Positions 1 through 9,648 of a stretch of DNA of 64,000 bases are shown piece by piece. Source of the DNA: Dulcicalothrix desertica PCC 7102 (lineage in GTDB: Bacteria > Cyanobacteriota > Cyanobacteriia > Cyanobacteriales > Nostocaceae); contig NZ_RSCL01000019.1 in assembly GCF_003991905.1 (NCBI RefSeq), positions 102,755-166,754 on the forward strand, read 5' to 3'. The notes below the pieces were generated by a model. It made no database searches. It was not told the DNA's origin and worked only from the letters and a program-made list of their open reading frames with translations. The position numbers and the translations under genes are program-made. Position 1 is the stretch's first letter. Every line of letters starts with the position of its first letter.

Positions 1-2817
1 GCTACAAGTAAATTACCACCTGGAGTAGAAATACCCCAAATTTCCCCGACTACCTCACCTGTAGGTTTAGTTGTTCAATATGCCTTCACTGTCGAAGACG
101 AGAACAAATCAAGTAACACTACACTCAGCACTCAGAACTCAGCACTCAGCACTTCTTTAATGGAGGTGAAGCGAATTGTTGATTGGCAGGTTACAAATCG
201 CCTTTTAGCAGTTCCAGGTGTGAGTCAGGTAATAGTTTTTGGTGGAGATACTCGTCAATATCAAGTATTAGTTGACCCAGCGAAGTTAGCAGCTTTTAAT
301 GTTTCTTTAGAGCAAGTGACTAATGCTGCAAAAGCCGCCAATGTTAATGCACCTGGCGGTTATTTAATTACACCAGATACAGAAAGGTTAATTCGTGGAA
401 TTGGACGAATTGAATCTATTGAAGATTTGAAAAAATCAACTATTACTTCACGCAATGGAGTTCCTGTTAGACTACAGGATGTTGCTGATGTACAAATTGG
501 AGGCGCCATTAAACGCGGTGATGGTAGTTTTAACGGCAAACCAGCAATTATTTTAATGGTTAATAAACAGCCGCTAGTTGATACTCCTACTGTTTCCCGA
601 TCCATAGAAACAGCAATGAAGGGAATAAAAGCGGGATTACCCTCATATATTAAAGTTACTACGACGTTCCGTCAAGATAGTTATATTGAATCCTCAGTTG
701 ACAACGTTCGTTCATCGTTAATTCAAGGTAGTATTATCGCAGCAGTAATTCTAATTCCTTTTCTGATGAATTGGCGTACTCTTACAGTCTGTTTATTAGA
801 TTTTTTCTTAACATTACTGTTCGGTTTATTAGCACTTTCATGGTTAGGTATTGGACTCAATACTATGACTTTAGGTGGTTTGGCAGTAGCAATTGGTACT
901 GCGATTGATGATGCTATTGTTTACGGTGAAAATACATATCGCCGACTACGGGAAAATAAAACTGCTTCTAACCCATTACCACCACTCGAAATCATTTTTG
1001 AAGGTTCTCAAGAAGTACGCGATTCCTTAATTGGTGCCACGATTATCGGGATTATTGTTTTCTCGCCAATATTCACTTTACCAGGCATCGAAGGTCGAAT
1101 ATTTACCCCAATGGGTATTTCTTACTTGGTGATAGTAGTCATTTCTAGTTTAGAATCATTATTAGTTTCCCCAGCTTTATGTGCAATTTTATTACCAAAT
1201 GTCAAGGTAACAAAGCGAGAACCTTGGTTGGCAAGATTATGTAAAGGAATTTATGTTTCCTGTCTAAACTTTTCGTTCCGAAATTCATTATTAATCATTG
1301 GTGTAGCATTAGCTTTAACAGTAGCTTCAATCGCAATTATTCCTTCTTTTGGTAGGGCATTTTTACCAGAGTTCCAAGAACAAACAATGGTAAATACCTT
1401 AAGTTTGTATCCTGGCGTATCTTTAGAAGCAACAACCAAAGCTGGGTATGTAGTAGAAGAAGCACTGAAAAATGACCGTAGATTTGAATTTATTCAAACA
1501 CGTTCGGGACGTGCGGCGGGAGATGCAGATGCAGCAGGTGTTAACATTGCCCACGTTGATATTGAACTCACTCAAGAAGGGATGAGAAATCGAGAAAAAA
1601 CTTTAGAAAAAATGCGCTCTGAGTTTGGTAAAATACCAGGAGCGGCGCCGAACGTTGGCGGTTTTATTTCTCACCGGATGGATGAGGTTTTATCTGGGGT
1701 TCGCAGTGCTATAGCTGTAAAAATTTTTGGTTCTGACTTAGCAGAACTCCGAAAAATCGGAGAACAAGTAGAAGCACAAATGAAAACTGTTAATGGGGTT
1801 GTAGATTTACTGCTTGAACCTCAAATTCCCGTACCGCAAATTCAAATCAAATTTGATAGAGATGCTGCAAGTAGATACGGTCATACAGTCGGAGACCTTT
1901 CTAACATCATTGAGACTGCACTCAACGGACAAGTTGTTTCTCAGGTTTTAGAAAATCAACAATCTTTTGACCTTTTAGTTTGGTTAAAACCAGAAGCACG
2001 GCAAAGCTTAGAAACGATTCGCAATTTATTAATTGACACTCCGAATGGACAGAAAATTCCTTTAGGGAATGTTGCAAGAATTAACGACGGTACTGGACCA
2101 AATACAATTAATCGTGAAAATGTTTCCCGTTTAATTGTAGTTGCCGCAAATGCAAAGGGACGAGACTTACGCTCGATTGTCAATGAAATTGAAGCCAAAG
2201 TCAAAAGCAATGTGCAAGTTCCTGCTGGTTATTTTATTCAATATGCTGGTCAATTTGAAGCAGAAGAACGCGCTACCCAGAATATTCTTGTTTTCAGTCT
2301 TATCGCGTTTGTTGCAATTACGGTACTAATGTACCTTTCAGTTAAATCTATCCCTTCTACTATTATGATTATGATTAACTTACCAATTGGTTTGGTAGGA
2401 GGTGTAATTGCAGTAGCGTTAACTGGAGGAGTTATATCGGTTGCGTCTTTAGTTGGATTTGTTTCTCTGTTTGGGGTAGCGACTCGCAACGGTTTATTAT
2501 TGGTGGATAATTACAATAGTAAATATGCTGAAGGGATGCCGTTGAAAGATATTATTGTCAAAGGGTCGATGGAACGACTAAATGCGATTATAATGACGGC
2601 TTTAACTTCCGCTTTGGGTTTGGCGCCGATGGTACTGCAAGGTGGACCAGGACAAGAACTATTACAACCACTTTCTATAGTCGTTTTTGGTGGGTTGTTT
2701 ACTTCGACAGGAATAACTTTGGTCGTTTTACCTGCTTTATATGCGAAGTTTGGTAAATATTTATTTCCTAAGAAAGCAGATGAAGCTAAAGAGGAGCAGT
2801 TCTTCATGCACATGTAA
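1..2817 (+). CDS. CusA/CzcA-type heavy-metal RND efflux pump, 5' end outside window
   Basis: Inner-membrane proton-driven RND pump of the heavy-metal (HME) type. The frame is open from base 1 (ATSKLPPGVEIPQ...), so the ATG at 160 is internal and the gene begins upstream. Compared with the intact paralog at 6416-9535, about the first 130 residues are missing. Visible features are the TM4 motif AIGTAIDDAIV with the paired aspartates of the proton relay, the porter-domain signature GGFISHRMDEVLSGVRSAIAV, and the C-terminal GVATRNGLLLVDNYN. It differs from the paralog by an in-frame insertion around codons 35-50 that contains ACTCAGC repeats. No adaptor (CusB-like) is in the window; it may lie upstream. 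Substrate metal cannot be read from the sequence. Confidence 0.93.
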   Translation, partial: ATSKLPPGVEIPQISPTTSPVGLVVQYAFTVEDENKSSNTTLSTQNSALSTSLMEVKRIVDWQVTNRLLAVPGVSQVIVFGGDTRQYQVLVDPAKLAAFNVSLEQVTNAAKAANVNAPGGYLITPDTERLIRGIGRIESIEDLKKSTITSRNGVPVRLQDVADVQIGGAIKRGDGSFNGKPAIILMVNKQPLVDTPTVSRSIETAMKGIKAGLPSYIKVTTTFRQDSYIESSVDNVRSSLIQGSIIAAVILIPFLMNWRTLTVCLLDFFLTLLFGLLALSWLGIGLNTMTLGGLAVAIGTAIDDAIVYGENTYRRLRENKTASNPLPPLEIIFEGSQEVRDSLIGATIIGIIVFSPIFTLPGIEGRIFTPMGISYLVIVVISSLESLLVSPALCAILLPNVKVTKREPWLARLCKGIYVSCLNFSFRNSLLIIGVALALTVASIAIIPSFGRAFLPEFQEQTMVNTLSLYPGVSLEATTKAGYVVEEALKNDRRFEFIQTRSGRAAGDADAAGVNIAHVDIELTQEGMRNREKTLEKMRSEFGKIPGAAPNVGGFISHRMDEVLSGVRSAIAVKIFGSDLAELRKIGEQVEAQMKTVNGVVDLLLEPQIPVPQIQIKFDRDAASRYGHTVGDLSNIIETALNGQVVSQVLENQQSFDLLVWLKPEARQSLETIRNLLIDTPNGQKIPLGNVARINDGTGPNTINRENVSRLIVVAANAKGRDLRSIVNEIEAKVKSNVQVPAGYFIQYAGQFEAEERATQNILVFSLIAFVAITVLMYLSVKSIPSTIMIMINLPIGLVGGVIAVALTGGVISVASLVGFVSLFGVATRNGLLLVDNYNSKYAEGMPLKDIIVKGSMERLNAIIMTALTSALGLAPMVLQGGPGQELLQPLSIVVFGGLFTSTGITLVVLPALYAKFGKYLFPKKADEAKEEQFFMHM
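123..153 (+). repeat. Heptanucleotide tandem repeat (ACTCAGC x4.4) inside the RND gene
   Basis: Four and a half tandem copies of ACTCAGC (one with a terminal A). This resembles the short tandemly repeated repetitive sequences known from heterocystous cyanobacteria, normally intergenic. Here it is in frame and encodes a Ser/Thr/Asn/Gln-rich loop absent from the paralogous pump. Confidence 0.85.
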
Positions 2818-2836
2818 TTATCTAAACTGGATATTA

Positions 2837-2875
2837 GAGATTTCTAAATAAAAAAATCTCCAAAATCTTTTTATG
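2837..2875 (+). terminator. Hairpin after the first RND gene
   Basis: GAGATTT pairs with AAATCTC (2854-2860), followed by a T-rich stretch. A second dyad, GATGGG/GCCCATC, follows at about 2877-2897. Suitable position for ending the RND transcript. Confidence 0.4.
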
Positions 2876-2982
2876 GGATGGGTGTCAAAGCCCATCTCAT
2901 ATTTATTAGAGCGAGCAAGAATAGCCACCCCACGACAGAGTTAATTTAATTTTTGAAAATCTCTTAATCTATCAACAGGAAA

Positions 2983-3028
2983 TTTCATCATGATTTCATA
3001 TTCAGATGTAATACTAATTAAGTATAGG
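2983..3028 (+). promoter_or_regulatory. TTTCAT-box promoter of the sigma factor gene
   Basis: TTTCAT at 2983 and 2994 (11-bp period), TGTAAT 7 bases further on, then a TATAGG -10-like element at 3023-3028. Same layout as 18 other sites in the window. The sigma factor starts about 100 bases downstream. Confidence 0.6.
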
Positions 3029-3123
3029 GAATAAGCTGATTTAATAGTTTATACTTCCAACAAAGTGGACTATTAATGCTAATACAAAATTTATTTAAGA
3101 AAGTTCCTTTCGGAGTCATGAAA

Positions 3124-4083
3124 ATGAGAAATGAACCTTTAACTACAAATGATATGGTGCGTACCTATCTCCATGAAATTGGACGCATCCCTTTGTTGAG
3201 TCACGAGCAAGAAATTTATTTTGCCAAGCAAGTTCAACTGATGATGACAGCACTGGCTCAAAAAGAAGAACTTTCCAAAAAATTACAGAACGAACCTACA
3301 CTACGAGAATGGGCTGAAAGCGTAAATTTAACTGAAGAGATACTACTGGAACAGCTAAATTCTGGGCAAATTGCCAAGCAAAAAATGATTTCAGCCAATC
3401 TTCGGCTCGTGGTATCGATTGCGAAGAAATATCAAAAACGTAACTTAGAACTGTTGGATTTAATTCAAGAGGGTACATTAGGGCTGGAACGGGGAGTTGA
3501 AAAATTTGACCCTAGTTTAGGATACAAGTTTTCAACTTACGCTTATTGGTGGATTCGTCAGGGAATTACACGGGCAATAGCCCAACAGTCACGTACTATC
3601 CGCGTACCTATCCATATTGCTGAGAAGTTAAATAAAATTAAGCGTATTCAACAAGAATTATCTCAAAAGCTGGGCCATATGCCTACCGTTACTGATATTT
3701 CTGAAGCGCTCAATTTGGAACCCAGCCTAATTCGAGAGTGTTTACAGTTTTCTCGTCAACCTATCTCGTTAGACAAACGGGTTGGACTAGAACAAGATAC
3801 CCAATTACAGGATATGTTGCAAGACAACGGAGTATCTCCTGAGCATTATACAGAGCAAGAATTACTTCGTCAAAATATTCATAATTTACTGAAAAAGCTG
3901 ACTCCACAACAAAAAGAAGTGTTAACGCTACGTTTTGCTTTAACAGGCGGATATAGACTTACATTAGCACAAGTTGGCGAGCGTATGGGTCTTTCTAGAG
4001 AACGAGTACGCCAACTTGAAAAACAAGCAATAAGCACTCTAAGAAAATATAAATATAAGGTACGCAATTATTTAACTAACTAA
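3124..4083 (+). CDS. Group 2 RNA polymerase sigma-70 factor (SigB/D/E-like)
   Basis: Alternative, non-essential type of sigma factor that directs RNA polymerase to promoter subsets. Region 1.2 ([18 protein letters not shown]) opens the protein; region 2 holds [25 protein letters not shown] and [17 protein letters not shown] (core binding, -10 recognition and melting); region 3 follows. Region 4.2 ends with [18 protein letters not shown], the -35 helix-turn-helix. At about 320 residues it lacks the long N-terminus of the principal sigma. An in-frame ATG exists at 3076, but GGAG at 3111 is well spaced only for the ATG at 3124. A TTTCAT box lies upstream, so this sigma probably belongs to the two-component regulon of the island. 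Confidence 0.92.
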   Translation: MRNEPLTTNDMVRTYLHEIGRIPLLSHEQEIYFAKQVQLMMTALAQKEELSKKLQNEPTLREWAESVNLTEEILLEQLNSGQIAKQKMISANLRLVVSIAKKYQKRNLELLDLIQEGTLGLERGVEKFDPSLGYKFSTYAYWWIRQGITRAIAQQSRTIRVPIHIAEKLNKIKRIQQELSQKLGHMPTVTDISEALNLEPSLIRECLQFSRQPISLDKRVGLEQDTQLQDMLQDNGVSPEHYTEQELLRQNIHNLLKKLTPQQKEVLTLRFALTGGYRLTLAQVGERMGLSRERVRQLEKQAISTLRKYKYKVRNYLTN

Positions 4084-4165
4084 TTTCTCGCACGTCCAAA
4101 AATTAGTGCCAGATAAAAGGTTCACCTACTGAAAAACTTTAATTATTTATATTGCTTTTCCTAAA

Positions 4166-5438
4166 ATGAATTTAGAAAAATCTCCTCCTCAACGCCTTCA
4201 TCTTCATTACTTAGATGGCTTGCGAGGAATTGCTGCTTTGTACGTAGTCGCTGTACATATTGAGCCGTCTACAAGAGAAGCATTACCTGCATTTTGGTTA
4301 ATTTTTGAAAAGACACTCAGATATGGTGCATTTAGTGTTGTTATCTTTCTTGTGCTTTCTGGTTACGTGTTAATGTTGCCAGTTGTTAAATCACAACATG
4401 GTTTAATCTCAGGTGGCTTTCTTAAATATATTAAACGCCGCGCACGCCGAATCTTGCCACCTTACTACGCGGCTTTGATTGGATGCCTGCTACTTGCGTT
4501 TATAATATTTTTACTGGAGGAGTTTACCAGTTTTAAATGGGATAAAGTTGCAGGAGAAGGCCCATTTTCCCCCTACTTTAATTTTATTGATGTGTTATCT
4601 CATCTACTTCCAATACTGCTCGGTTAAGGATTTTTTACGTTGATTTCGGGCACGTAGAGACGCGATTAATCGCGTCTCTACAAGGTTTATGGTTTTATCG
4701 AATTTTCTTAACCGAGCAGTATTGCATCTACTTCTTATTCACAATTTTAGCAGCAGTACATATTTAACTATTAATCCACCGATGTGGAGTGTTGCGACAG
4801 AGTGGCAGCTATACTTTTTATTTCCGTTTTTACTACCAATTTGGCGCCGCTTTGGCTTATTATCGGTAGTATTTGCCGCTTTTATTGTAGGAATATTACC
4901 CTTTTACATACTGAATGATTTTTCAATGGCATCCAGTTCTTGGTTTATTGGCTTATTTACCTTGGGGATGGCAGCAGCAGAAATCGGATTCTCTCAAAAA
5001 CCTAAATTAATCTCTCTGAGAAATTCCTTACCTTGGGGTAATCTAGCAATAATTTTAACTCCTATTGCTTTTGTCACTGAATGGAAGAAGTTAGGACTAC
5101 CGATATGGATTGGTCAAAGTTTTTTTGGTATAGTCTCAGCTTGTCTATTTATTTACTGCACTCGGTTTGTAATTGAGGGCAAAAAGTTGCCTCATGTTCT
5201 GAGCATATTAGAACATCCTTGGGCTGTTGCGCTTGGAGCATTTTCTTACAGTCTGTATCTAACTCACGGACTAGTTATCACAATCACACGTTACCTGCTT
5301 TTTGGTTTAAATATAACTCCCTTCATGTTTGCAGCAGCATCTTATTTGATAGGCATACTAGCATCCTTAGTTTTCGCTTACTGGTTTTATTTGATTTTTG
5401 AGAAACCATTTATATCTAGTTCCAGTAGTAGCAGGTAA
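4166..5438 (+). pseudogene. Acyltransferase family 3 membrane protein, split by a MITE
   Basis: Polytopic acyltransferase_3 (OafA/NolX-like) enzyme that would transfer acyl groups to surface sugars or lipids. The N-terminal part (4166-4627) shows HYLDGLRGIAALYVVAVH with the family histidine. The C-terminal part (4689-5438) shows MWSVATEWQLYFLFP. Removing 4611-4724 plus one copy of the 10-bp duplication CATCTACTTC restores one frame (SHLLLIHNFSSSTY) of about 382 residues, the normal family length. The disruption therefore looks recent, and nothing else in the gene is visibly decayed. Two truncated proteins could still be made, but catalysis is unlikely. No RBS was recognised before 4166. Confidence 0.85.
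4611..4724. mobile_element. 114-bp MITE with 18-bp inverted ends and 10-bp target duplication
   Basis: Perfect 18-bp terminal inverted repeats (CAATACTGCTCGGTTAAG at 4611-4628 and its complement at 4707-4724), flanked by the direct duplication CATCTACTTC at 4601-4610 and 4725-4734. The centre holds a perfect 28-bp palindrome (4654-4681) starting GTAGAGACGCG. No ORF, so it must move with a transposase in trans. The 9-12 bp target duplication suggests an IS4-like or similar parent, which is inference. Confidence 0.9.
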
Positions 5439-5621
5439 AACTTAAAGATTAACTTATTTTCAAATATTGGCTTGATACGTTTCGCAAAAACAACGCAGGT
5501 TATAAACTTAATAACCCAAGATTTATCATAAAATTTTATCTAGCCAAAGAAAATAACAAAATATCTCTGATATACAGGTACTAAAGTAGTACTAAATTAG
5601 TATATCTAAAATATACCTAAA
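5439..5621. other. Non-coding AT-rich spacer
   Basis: First part of a 359-base gap before the amidinotransferase relic. It contains near-repeats of TAGTACTAAATTAGTATAT but no convincing gene. The TTTCAT promoter and an inverted repeat follow. Confidence 0.5.
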
Positions 5622-5638
5622 TTTCATCCTGATTTCAT
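5622..5638 (+). promoter_or_regulatory. TTTCAT box upstream of the amidinotransferase relic
   Basis: TTTCAT at 5622 and 5633, 11-bp period. AAGGTATAT-like -10 sequence follows about 20 bases downstream. The promoter outlived its gene. Confidence 0.5.
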
Positions 5639-5700
5639 CTTGATATGAAAAACTTATAATTAAGGTATATAAAATACCTGCTTGGTGCTGTTCTTTCAAA

Positions 5701-5774
5701 GGAAAAAGGAGGAAGTTAAAAGGACAAAAACCTTCTCAAATCAGGATTTTATCTTTATCCTTCAACCTTTTTCC
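5701..5774 (+). repeat. Inverted repeat in leader after the TTTCAT box
   Basis: GGAAAAAGGAGGAAG (5701-5715) pairs with CTTCAACCTTTTTCC (5760-5774), 13 of 15 positions. It could fold as a leader hairpin or be part of a small transcript. Confidence 0.45.
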
Positions 5775-5797
5775 CCTGAATTATAATTTATTAAGCT

Positions 5798-6219
5798 ATG
5801 ACCGAATTTGTGCAAGCATCTATCAATAATGAAAATAAGATTTGCCCCGTCAACTCTTACCATGAATGGGATCCACTTGAAGAAGTGATTGTCGGTCGAT
5901 TAAACGGAGCTAACATTCCTCCATATCACGTTTACCCAGCATTCTCAAATCTTGGGATATATTAGAAGCACCCCAACCTGATCCAGTTTCCGGAATCACA
6001 GGAGCAATGTGCAGTAAATGGATTAGCTTGAATATGTTAATGCTAGATGAAAAACGAATCATTATGGACAGCACGCAAGAATCAATGATTAAATCACTAA
6101 AAAATTGGGGATTTGAGCCAATACCCCGTTCATTTATGGACTTTGTTCCCTTTGGCGGCTCTTTTCATTGCGCGACTTTGGATGTTAGAAGAAGAGGAGA
6201 GCTACAATCTTACTTTTAA
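5798..6219 (+). pseudogene. Glycine/inosamine-type amidinotransferase, internally deleted
   Basis: Start and end of an arginine:X amidinotransferase (the family that includes CyrA/SxtG and glycine amidinotransferase). The N-terminus reads [17 protein letters not shown], then stops at 5963. In another frame the C-terminus resumes as [18 protein letters not shown] and continues through CSKWISLNMLMLDEKR to GGSFHCATLDVRRRGELQSY. Family members are about 380-390 residues; only about 135 remain, so some 250 codons including most of the active site are lost, with a frameshift at the junction near 5955. Not functional. The C-terminal fragment alone is an open frame from the ATG at 6007. Confidence 0.85.
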
Positions 6220-6301
6220 GTGCAGCCTCTATTGCACTATATCTATCGTAAATATAAAATTTTCCTTAAGCTTTTTTATTTAGCCGCAGAAACTCAACAA
6301 A

Positions 6302-6318
6302 TTTCATCTTGATTTCAT
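6302..6318 (+). promoter_or_regulatory. TTTCAT box upstream of the second RND pump
   Basis: TTTCAT at 6302 and 6313, followed by a TATATAC -10-like element near 6336. The pump starts about 100 bases downstream. Confidence 0.6.
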
Positions 6319-6400
6319 TTTGGTCTGGGACATTATATACAGTACCTACGGAACGAATATTGTTATATACCAAGCTACTATCCAGCAAGAGTTGAAAAAA

Positions 6401-6426
6401 TAATGCTTAATACTAATGCTTAATAC
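6401..6426 (+). repeat. 13-bp tandem duplication spanning the pump start codon
   Basis: TAATGCTTAATAC occurs twice in tandem (6401-6413, 6414-6426), giving two ATGs (6403, 6416) in different frames. The upstream ATG opens only six codons (MLNTNA) before a stop overlapping the real start region. Confidence 0.8.
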
Positions 6427-9400
6427 TATTGTCAAATGGTCGATAGCTCAACGGTGGCTGATAGTTCTAGCCTCGATACTAATCAGCTTATGGGGATTTC
6501 GTGTTATTACACAAATGCCCCTTGATGTTTTTCCTGCATTTGCTCCTCCACAGGTCGAAATCCAAGTTGAAGCTTCGGGTTTGGCGCCAGAGGAAATTGA
6601 ATCTTTGGTTACTCGACCGATAGAAAGTTCAATTAACGGGACACCGGGACTAGTATCTTTACGGTCGGCTTCAGCGGTGGGTATTGCTTCAATTAAAGCT
6701 GTTTTTAGCTGGGATACCGATATTTACCGTGCGCGCCAACTAGTACAAGAACGTCTGCAACGCGCGCAAAGTTTACTACCACAAGGGGTAGACCAACCCG
6801 AAATTCTCCCCGTTAACTCACCGCTAGGCTGGACGGTAAAATATGCCTTTACTTCAAATACAACCTCGATGATGGAAGTATGGCGTATTGTTAATTGGGA
6901 CATCAAAAACCGCCTGCTTGCTGTGCCTGGGGTTAGTAACGTATTTATCTATGGTGGCGATGAAATTCAGTATCAAGTATTGGTTGACCCAGATAAACTT
7001 AAACAATATAACATTTCTTTAATAGATGTAACGAAAGCTGCACAAGAGTCGAACAAAAACGTACCAGGAGGATTTTTAATTACTCCTGACCAAGAAATGT
7101 TAGTACGCGGGATTGGGCGGATTGATTCAATTGATCAACTTAAACGCTCGGTTATTAAAGCGACAAAAGGCACGCCCGTATTATTAGAACAAGTAGCAGA
7201 TGTACAAATTGGTCCAGCACTGCGGCGGGGAGACGGATTATTTAAAGGTAAGCGTGCGGTAATCTTAACTGTTACTAAGCAACCTGCAGCAGATACTCCA
7301 ACGGTCGTGAGAGCCGTGGAAGAAGCAATGGCGGAAATTAAGCCAGGACTGCCAAAAGATGTAGCGTTCGCCAAAACCTTTGACCAAAATTTATTTATTG
7401 AAGGTTCGGTCAAAAACGTTGAAGAAGCGCTGCGCGACGGTACAATTATTGTTTCCGTTATCCTGATTCTATTCCTAATGAACTGGCGGACGGTAGTTAT
7501 TAGCCTTAGTGCTTTACCTGTGTCGTTACTTTTGGGGATGATTATCCTGAACTGGACAGGTCTAGGTATTAATACCATGACTTTGGGAGGGCTGGTAGTA
7601 GCAATTGGTTCTGTGGTGGATGACGCAATCGTGGATATGGAGAACGTTTATCGGCGCCTGCGCGAAAATCAAGTGTCTCCTCACCCCAAAAAACCTTTGC
7701 AAGTAGTTTTTGATGGTTCAGTTGAAGTACGTGTCAGCGTGCTATTTTCTACAGTAATTATTGCTGTTGTCTTTGCGCCAATTTTTGCACTAACAGGGGT
7801 GGAAGGTCGCATTTTTACGCCGATGGGGATTGCTTATCTATTATCAATTTTGGCTTCTACTCTGGTTGCATTAACACTGACTCCAGCATTGTGCGCTTTA
7901 TTACTTGCGAATCGGCGCCTACCCAGTGCAGAAACTTGGGTGGAACGTAAAGCACATCAAGTTTATCGTCCCGCTTTGAAATTTGCAATTCGGCGCCCCA
8001 AGATAGTTTTGGGGATAGCTTTGGCGGGATTTGTCGCTGTGATGGTAATTTTACCTGGTTTAGGAAAAGTTTTTTTACCAGAGTTCCAAGACCGTCAGTT
8101 AGTAAATGCCATAATCCTTCTACCTGGAGAATCTTTGGATGCGACAAATCAGTCTGCTTTAACAGTGATGGATGCACTCAAAAATAACAAGCTGCTTGAT
8201 ACTATTCAGTTTCGATCTGGCTTCGCTCAAGGCGATCCTGATGTAGCGGGGGTTAATTTTGGGGAAATGGATGTGCAAATTAGCGAAGAAGGAGCCAAAA
8301 ACCGAGAAAAAACAATTGAAGTTTTGCGTTCTGAGTATGAAAAACTTCCAGGTGTTGCAACTAATATTGGTGGTTTTATTTCCCACCGTATGGATGAAAT
8401 TTTATCGGGTGTAAGAAGTGCTATAGCTGTCAAAATTTATGGTCCCGAACTTGAACAACTCCGTACTATAGGTCAACAAGTACAAACGGCGATGAGTGGT
8501 ATCCCTGGAATTGTGGATTTGCAACTCGAACCGCAGGTTCCTGTAAAGCAGGTGCAAATTCAGTTTGACCGCGATGCAGCCGCTCGTTACGGCTTAAGTA
8601 TTGGCGAACTTGCAGATACAATTGAGACAGGATTGAATGGAAAAGCTGTTTCCCAAATCTTAGACAAACAACAAACTTTTAATATGGTTGTTTGGCTGCA
8701 AGAACGTTATCGTCATAATTTAGACATACTTGGTAATTTGTTAATTGACACCCCGAACGGGCAAAAAATACCGCTTTCTCAAGTTGCTAAAGTTGATTAT
8801 GGCAGCGGACCTTCGACTATCAACCGTGAAAACGTTTCTCGATTGATTGTAGTTGCTGCAAACGTTTCAGGAAAAGATTTAGGTTCTGTAATTAAAGACG
8901 TGCGAGATCGGGTCAAGCAAATCCAACTTCCGGGAGGATACTACGTGCAATTTGGCGGACAGTTTCAAGCACAGGAGCAAGCAACCCAAACCTTGCTTAT
9001 TTCAGGGGCTGGTGCCTTTGCAGTAATTGCAGTTTTGATTTACTTCGCCGTCCACTCAATTCCTGCCACACTAATGATTATGATTAACTTGCCACTAGCG
9101 TTAATTGGTGGTGTAATTTCTGTCGCTCTTGGTGGTGGTATTATTTCCGTTGCTTCGATGGTTGGTTTCATTACTTTATTTGGAGTCGCAACGCGAAATG
9201 GATTATTACTAGTAGATAATTATAACAATCGTCTAGCTGAGGGGATACCGCTCAAAGAAGTAATTGTTGAGGGTTCAATGGAACGCTTGGTAGCGATTCT
9301 ACTCACAGCCCTCGCATCAGCACTTGGCATGGTTCCGTTAGTAATTGGCTCTGGCGCAGGTAAGGAAATTTTACAACCTTTGGCGGTGGTTGTTTTAGGG

Positions 9401-9535
9401 GGATTAGTTACTTCTACAGCCTTGACACTATTAGTTTTGCCAGCTTTGTATTCGATGTTTGGTAGGTTTTTGGTTCCTAAAGAAACAAAAGAAGATATTC
9501 AAGATATTAATGCTACTCAAGGTTCAGTTATATGA
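6416..9535 (+). CDS. CusA/CzcA-type heavy-metal RND efflux pump
   Basis: Complete 1039-residue HME-RND transporter: the inner-membrane component of a tripartite metal export complex driven by protons. TM1 is at residues 10-30 (WLIVLASILISLWGF), followed by DVFPAFAPPQVEIQ. The first porter domain has GGFLITPDQEMLVRGIGRI, TM4 has AIGSVVDDAIVDMENVYRRL with the proton-relay aspartates, and the C-terminal half has ATRNGLLLVDNYNNRL. Closely related to the truncated pump at 1-2817. No adaptor gene is adjacent; the outer-membrane factor at 11656 is the likely third component. Controlled by a TTTCAT promoter, so probably metal-induced through the two-component system at 43 kb. Copper, zinc, cobalt or nickel cannot be told apart here. 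Confidence 0.95.
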   Translation: MLNTIVKWSIAQRWLIVLASILISLWGFRVITQMPLDVFPAFAPPQVEIQVEASGLAPEEIESLVTRPIESSINGTPGLVSLRSASAVGIASIKAVFSWDTDIYRARQLVQERLQRAQSLLPQGVDQPEILPVNSPLGWTVKYAFTSNTTSMMEVWRIVNWDIKNRLLAVPGVSNVFIYGGDEIQYQVLVDPDKLKQYNISLIDVTKAAQESNKNVPGGFLITPDQEMLVRGIGRIDSIDQLKRSVIKATKGTPVLLEQVADVQIGPALRRGDGLFKGKRAVILTVTKQPAADTPTVVRAVEEAMAEIKPGLPKDVAFAKTFDQNLFIEGSVKNVEEALRDGTIIVSVILILFLMNWRTVVISLSALPVSLLLGMIILNWTGLGINTMTLGGLVVAIGSVVDDAIVDMENVYRRLRENQVSPHPKKPLQVVFDGSVEVRVSVLFSTVIIAVVFAPIFALTGVEGRIFTPMGIAYLLSILASTLVALTLTPALCALLLANRRLPSAETWVERKAHQVYRPALKFAIRRPKIVLGIALAGFVAVMVILPGLGKVFLPEFQDRQLVNAIILLPGESLDATNQSALTVMDALKNNKLLDTIQFRSGFAQGDPDVAGVNFGEMDVQISEEGAKNREKTIEVLRSEYEKLPGVATNIGGFISHRMDEILSGVRSAIAVKIYGPELEQLRTIGQQVQTAMSGIPGIVDLQLEPQVPVKQVQIQFDRDAAARYGLSIGELADTIETGLNGKAVSQILDKQQTFNMVVWLQERYRHNLDILGNLLIDTPNGQKIPLSQVAKVDYGSGPSTINRENVSRLIVVAANVSGKDLGSVIKDVRDRVKQIQLPGGYYVQFGGQFQAQEQATQTLLISGAGAFAVIAVLIYFAVHSIPATLMIMINLPLALIGGVISVALGGGIISVASMVGFITLFGVATRNGLLLVDNYNNRLAEGIPLKEVIVEGSMERLVAILLTALASALGMVPLVIGSGAGKEILQPLAVVVLGGLVTSTALTLLVLPALYSMFGRFLVPKETKEDIQDINATQGSVI

Positions 9536-9648
9536 TGTTCAATTTATTAAATCTTCCCAGAGGTCAACCTGGGATACATAGATACTCATGCCCTTTGCAT
9601 GAAATTACCGTAGTTTTATCTAATTAACAATTGATGAGGAGTAAATCA

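Noticed and set aside
160..2817. Complete RND gene starting at ATG 160
   Set aside because: The frame is open to base 1 and matches the paralog upstream of 160, so that ATG is internal.
4689..5438. Separate acyltransferase gene from ATG 4689
   Set aside because: The first 15 codons lie inside the MITE; the rest is the C-terminal half of the gene begun at 4166.
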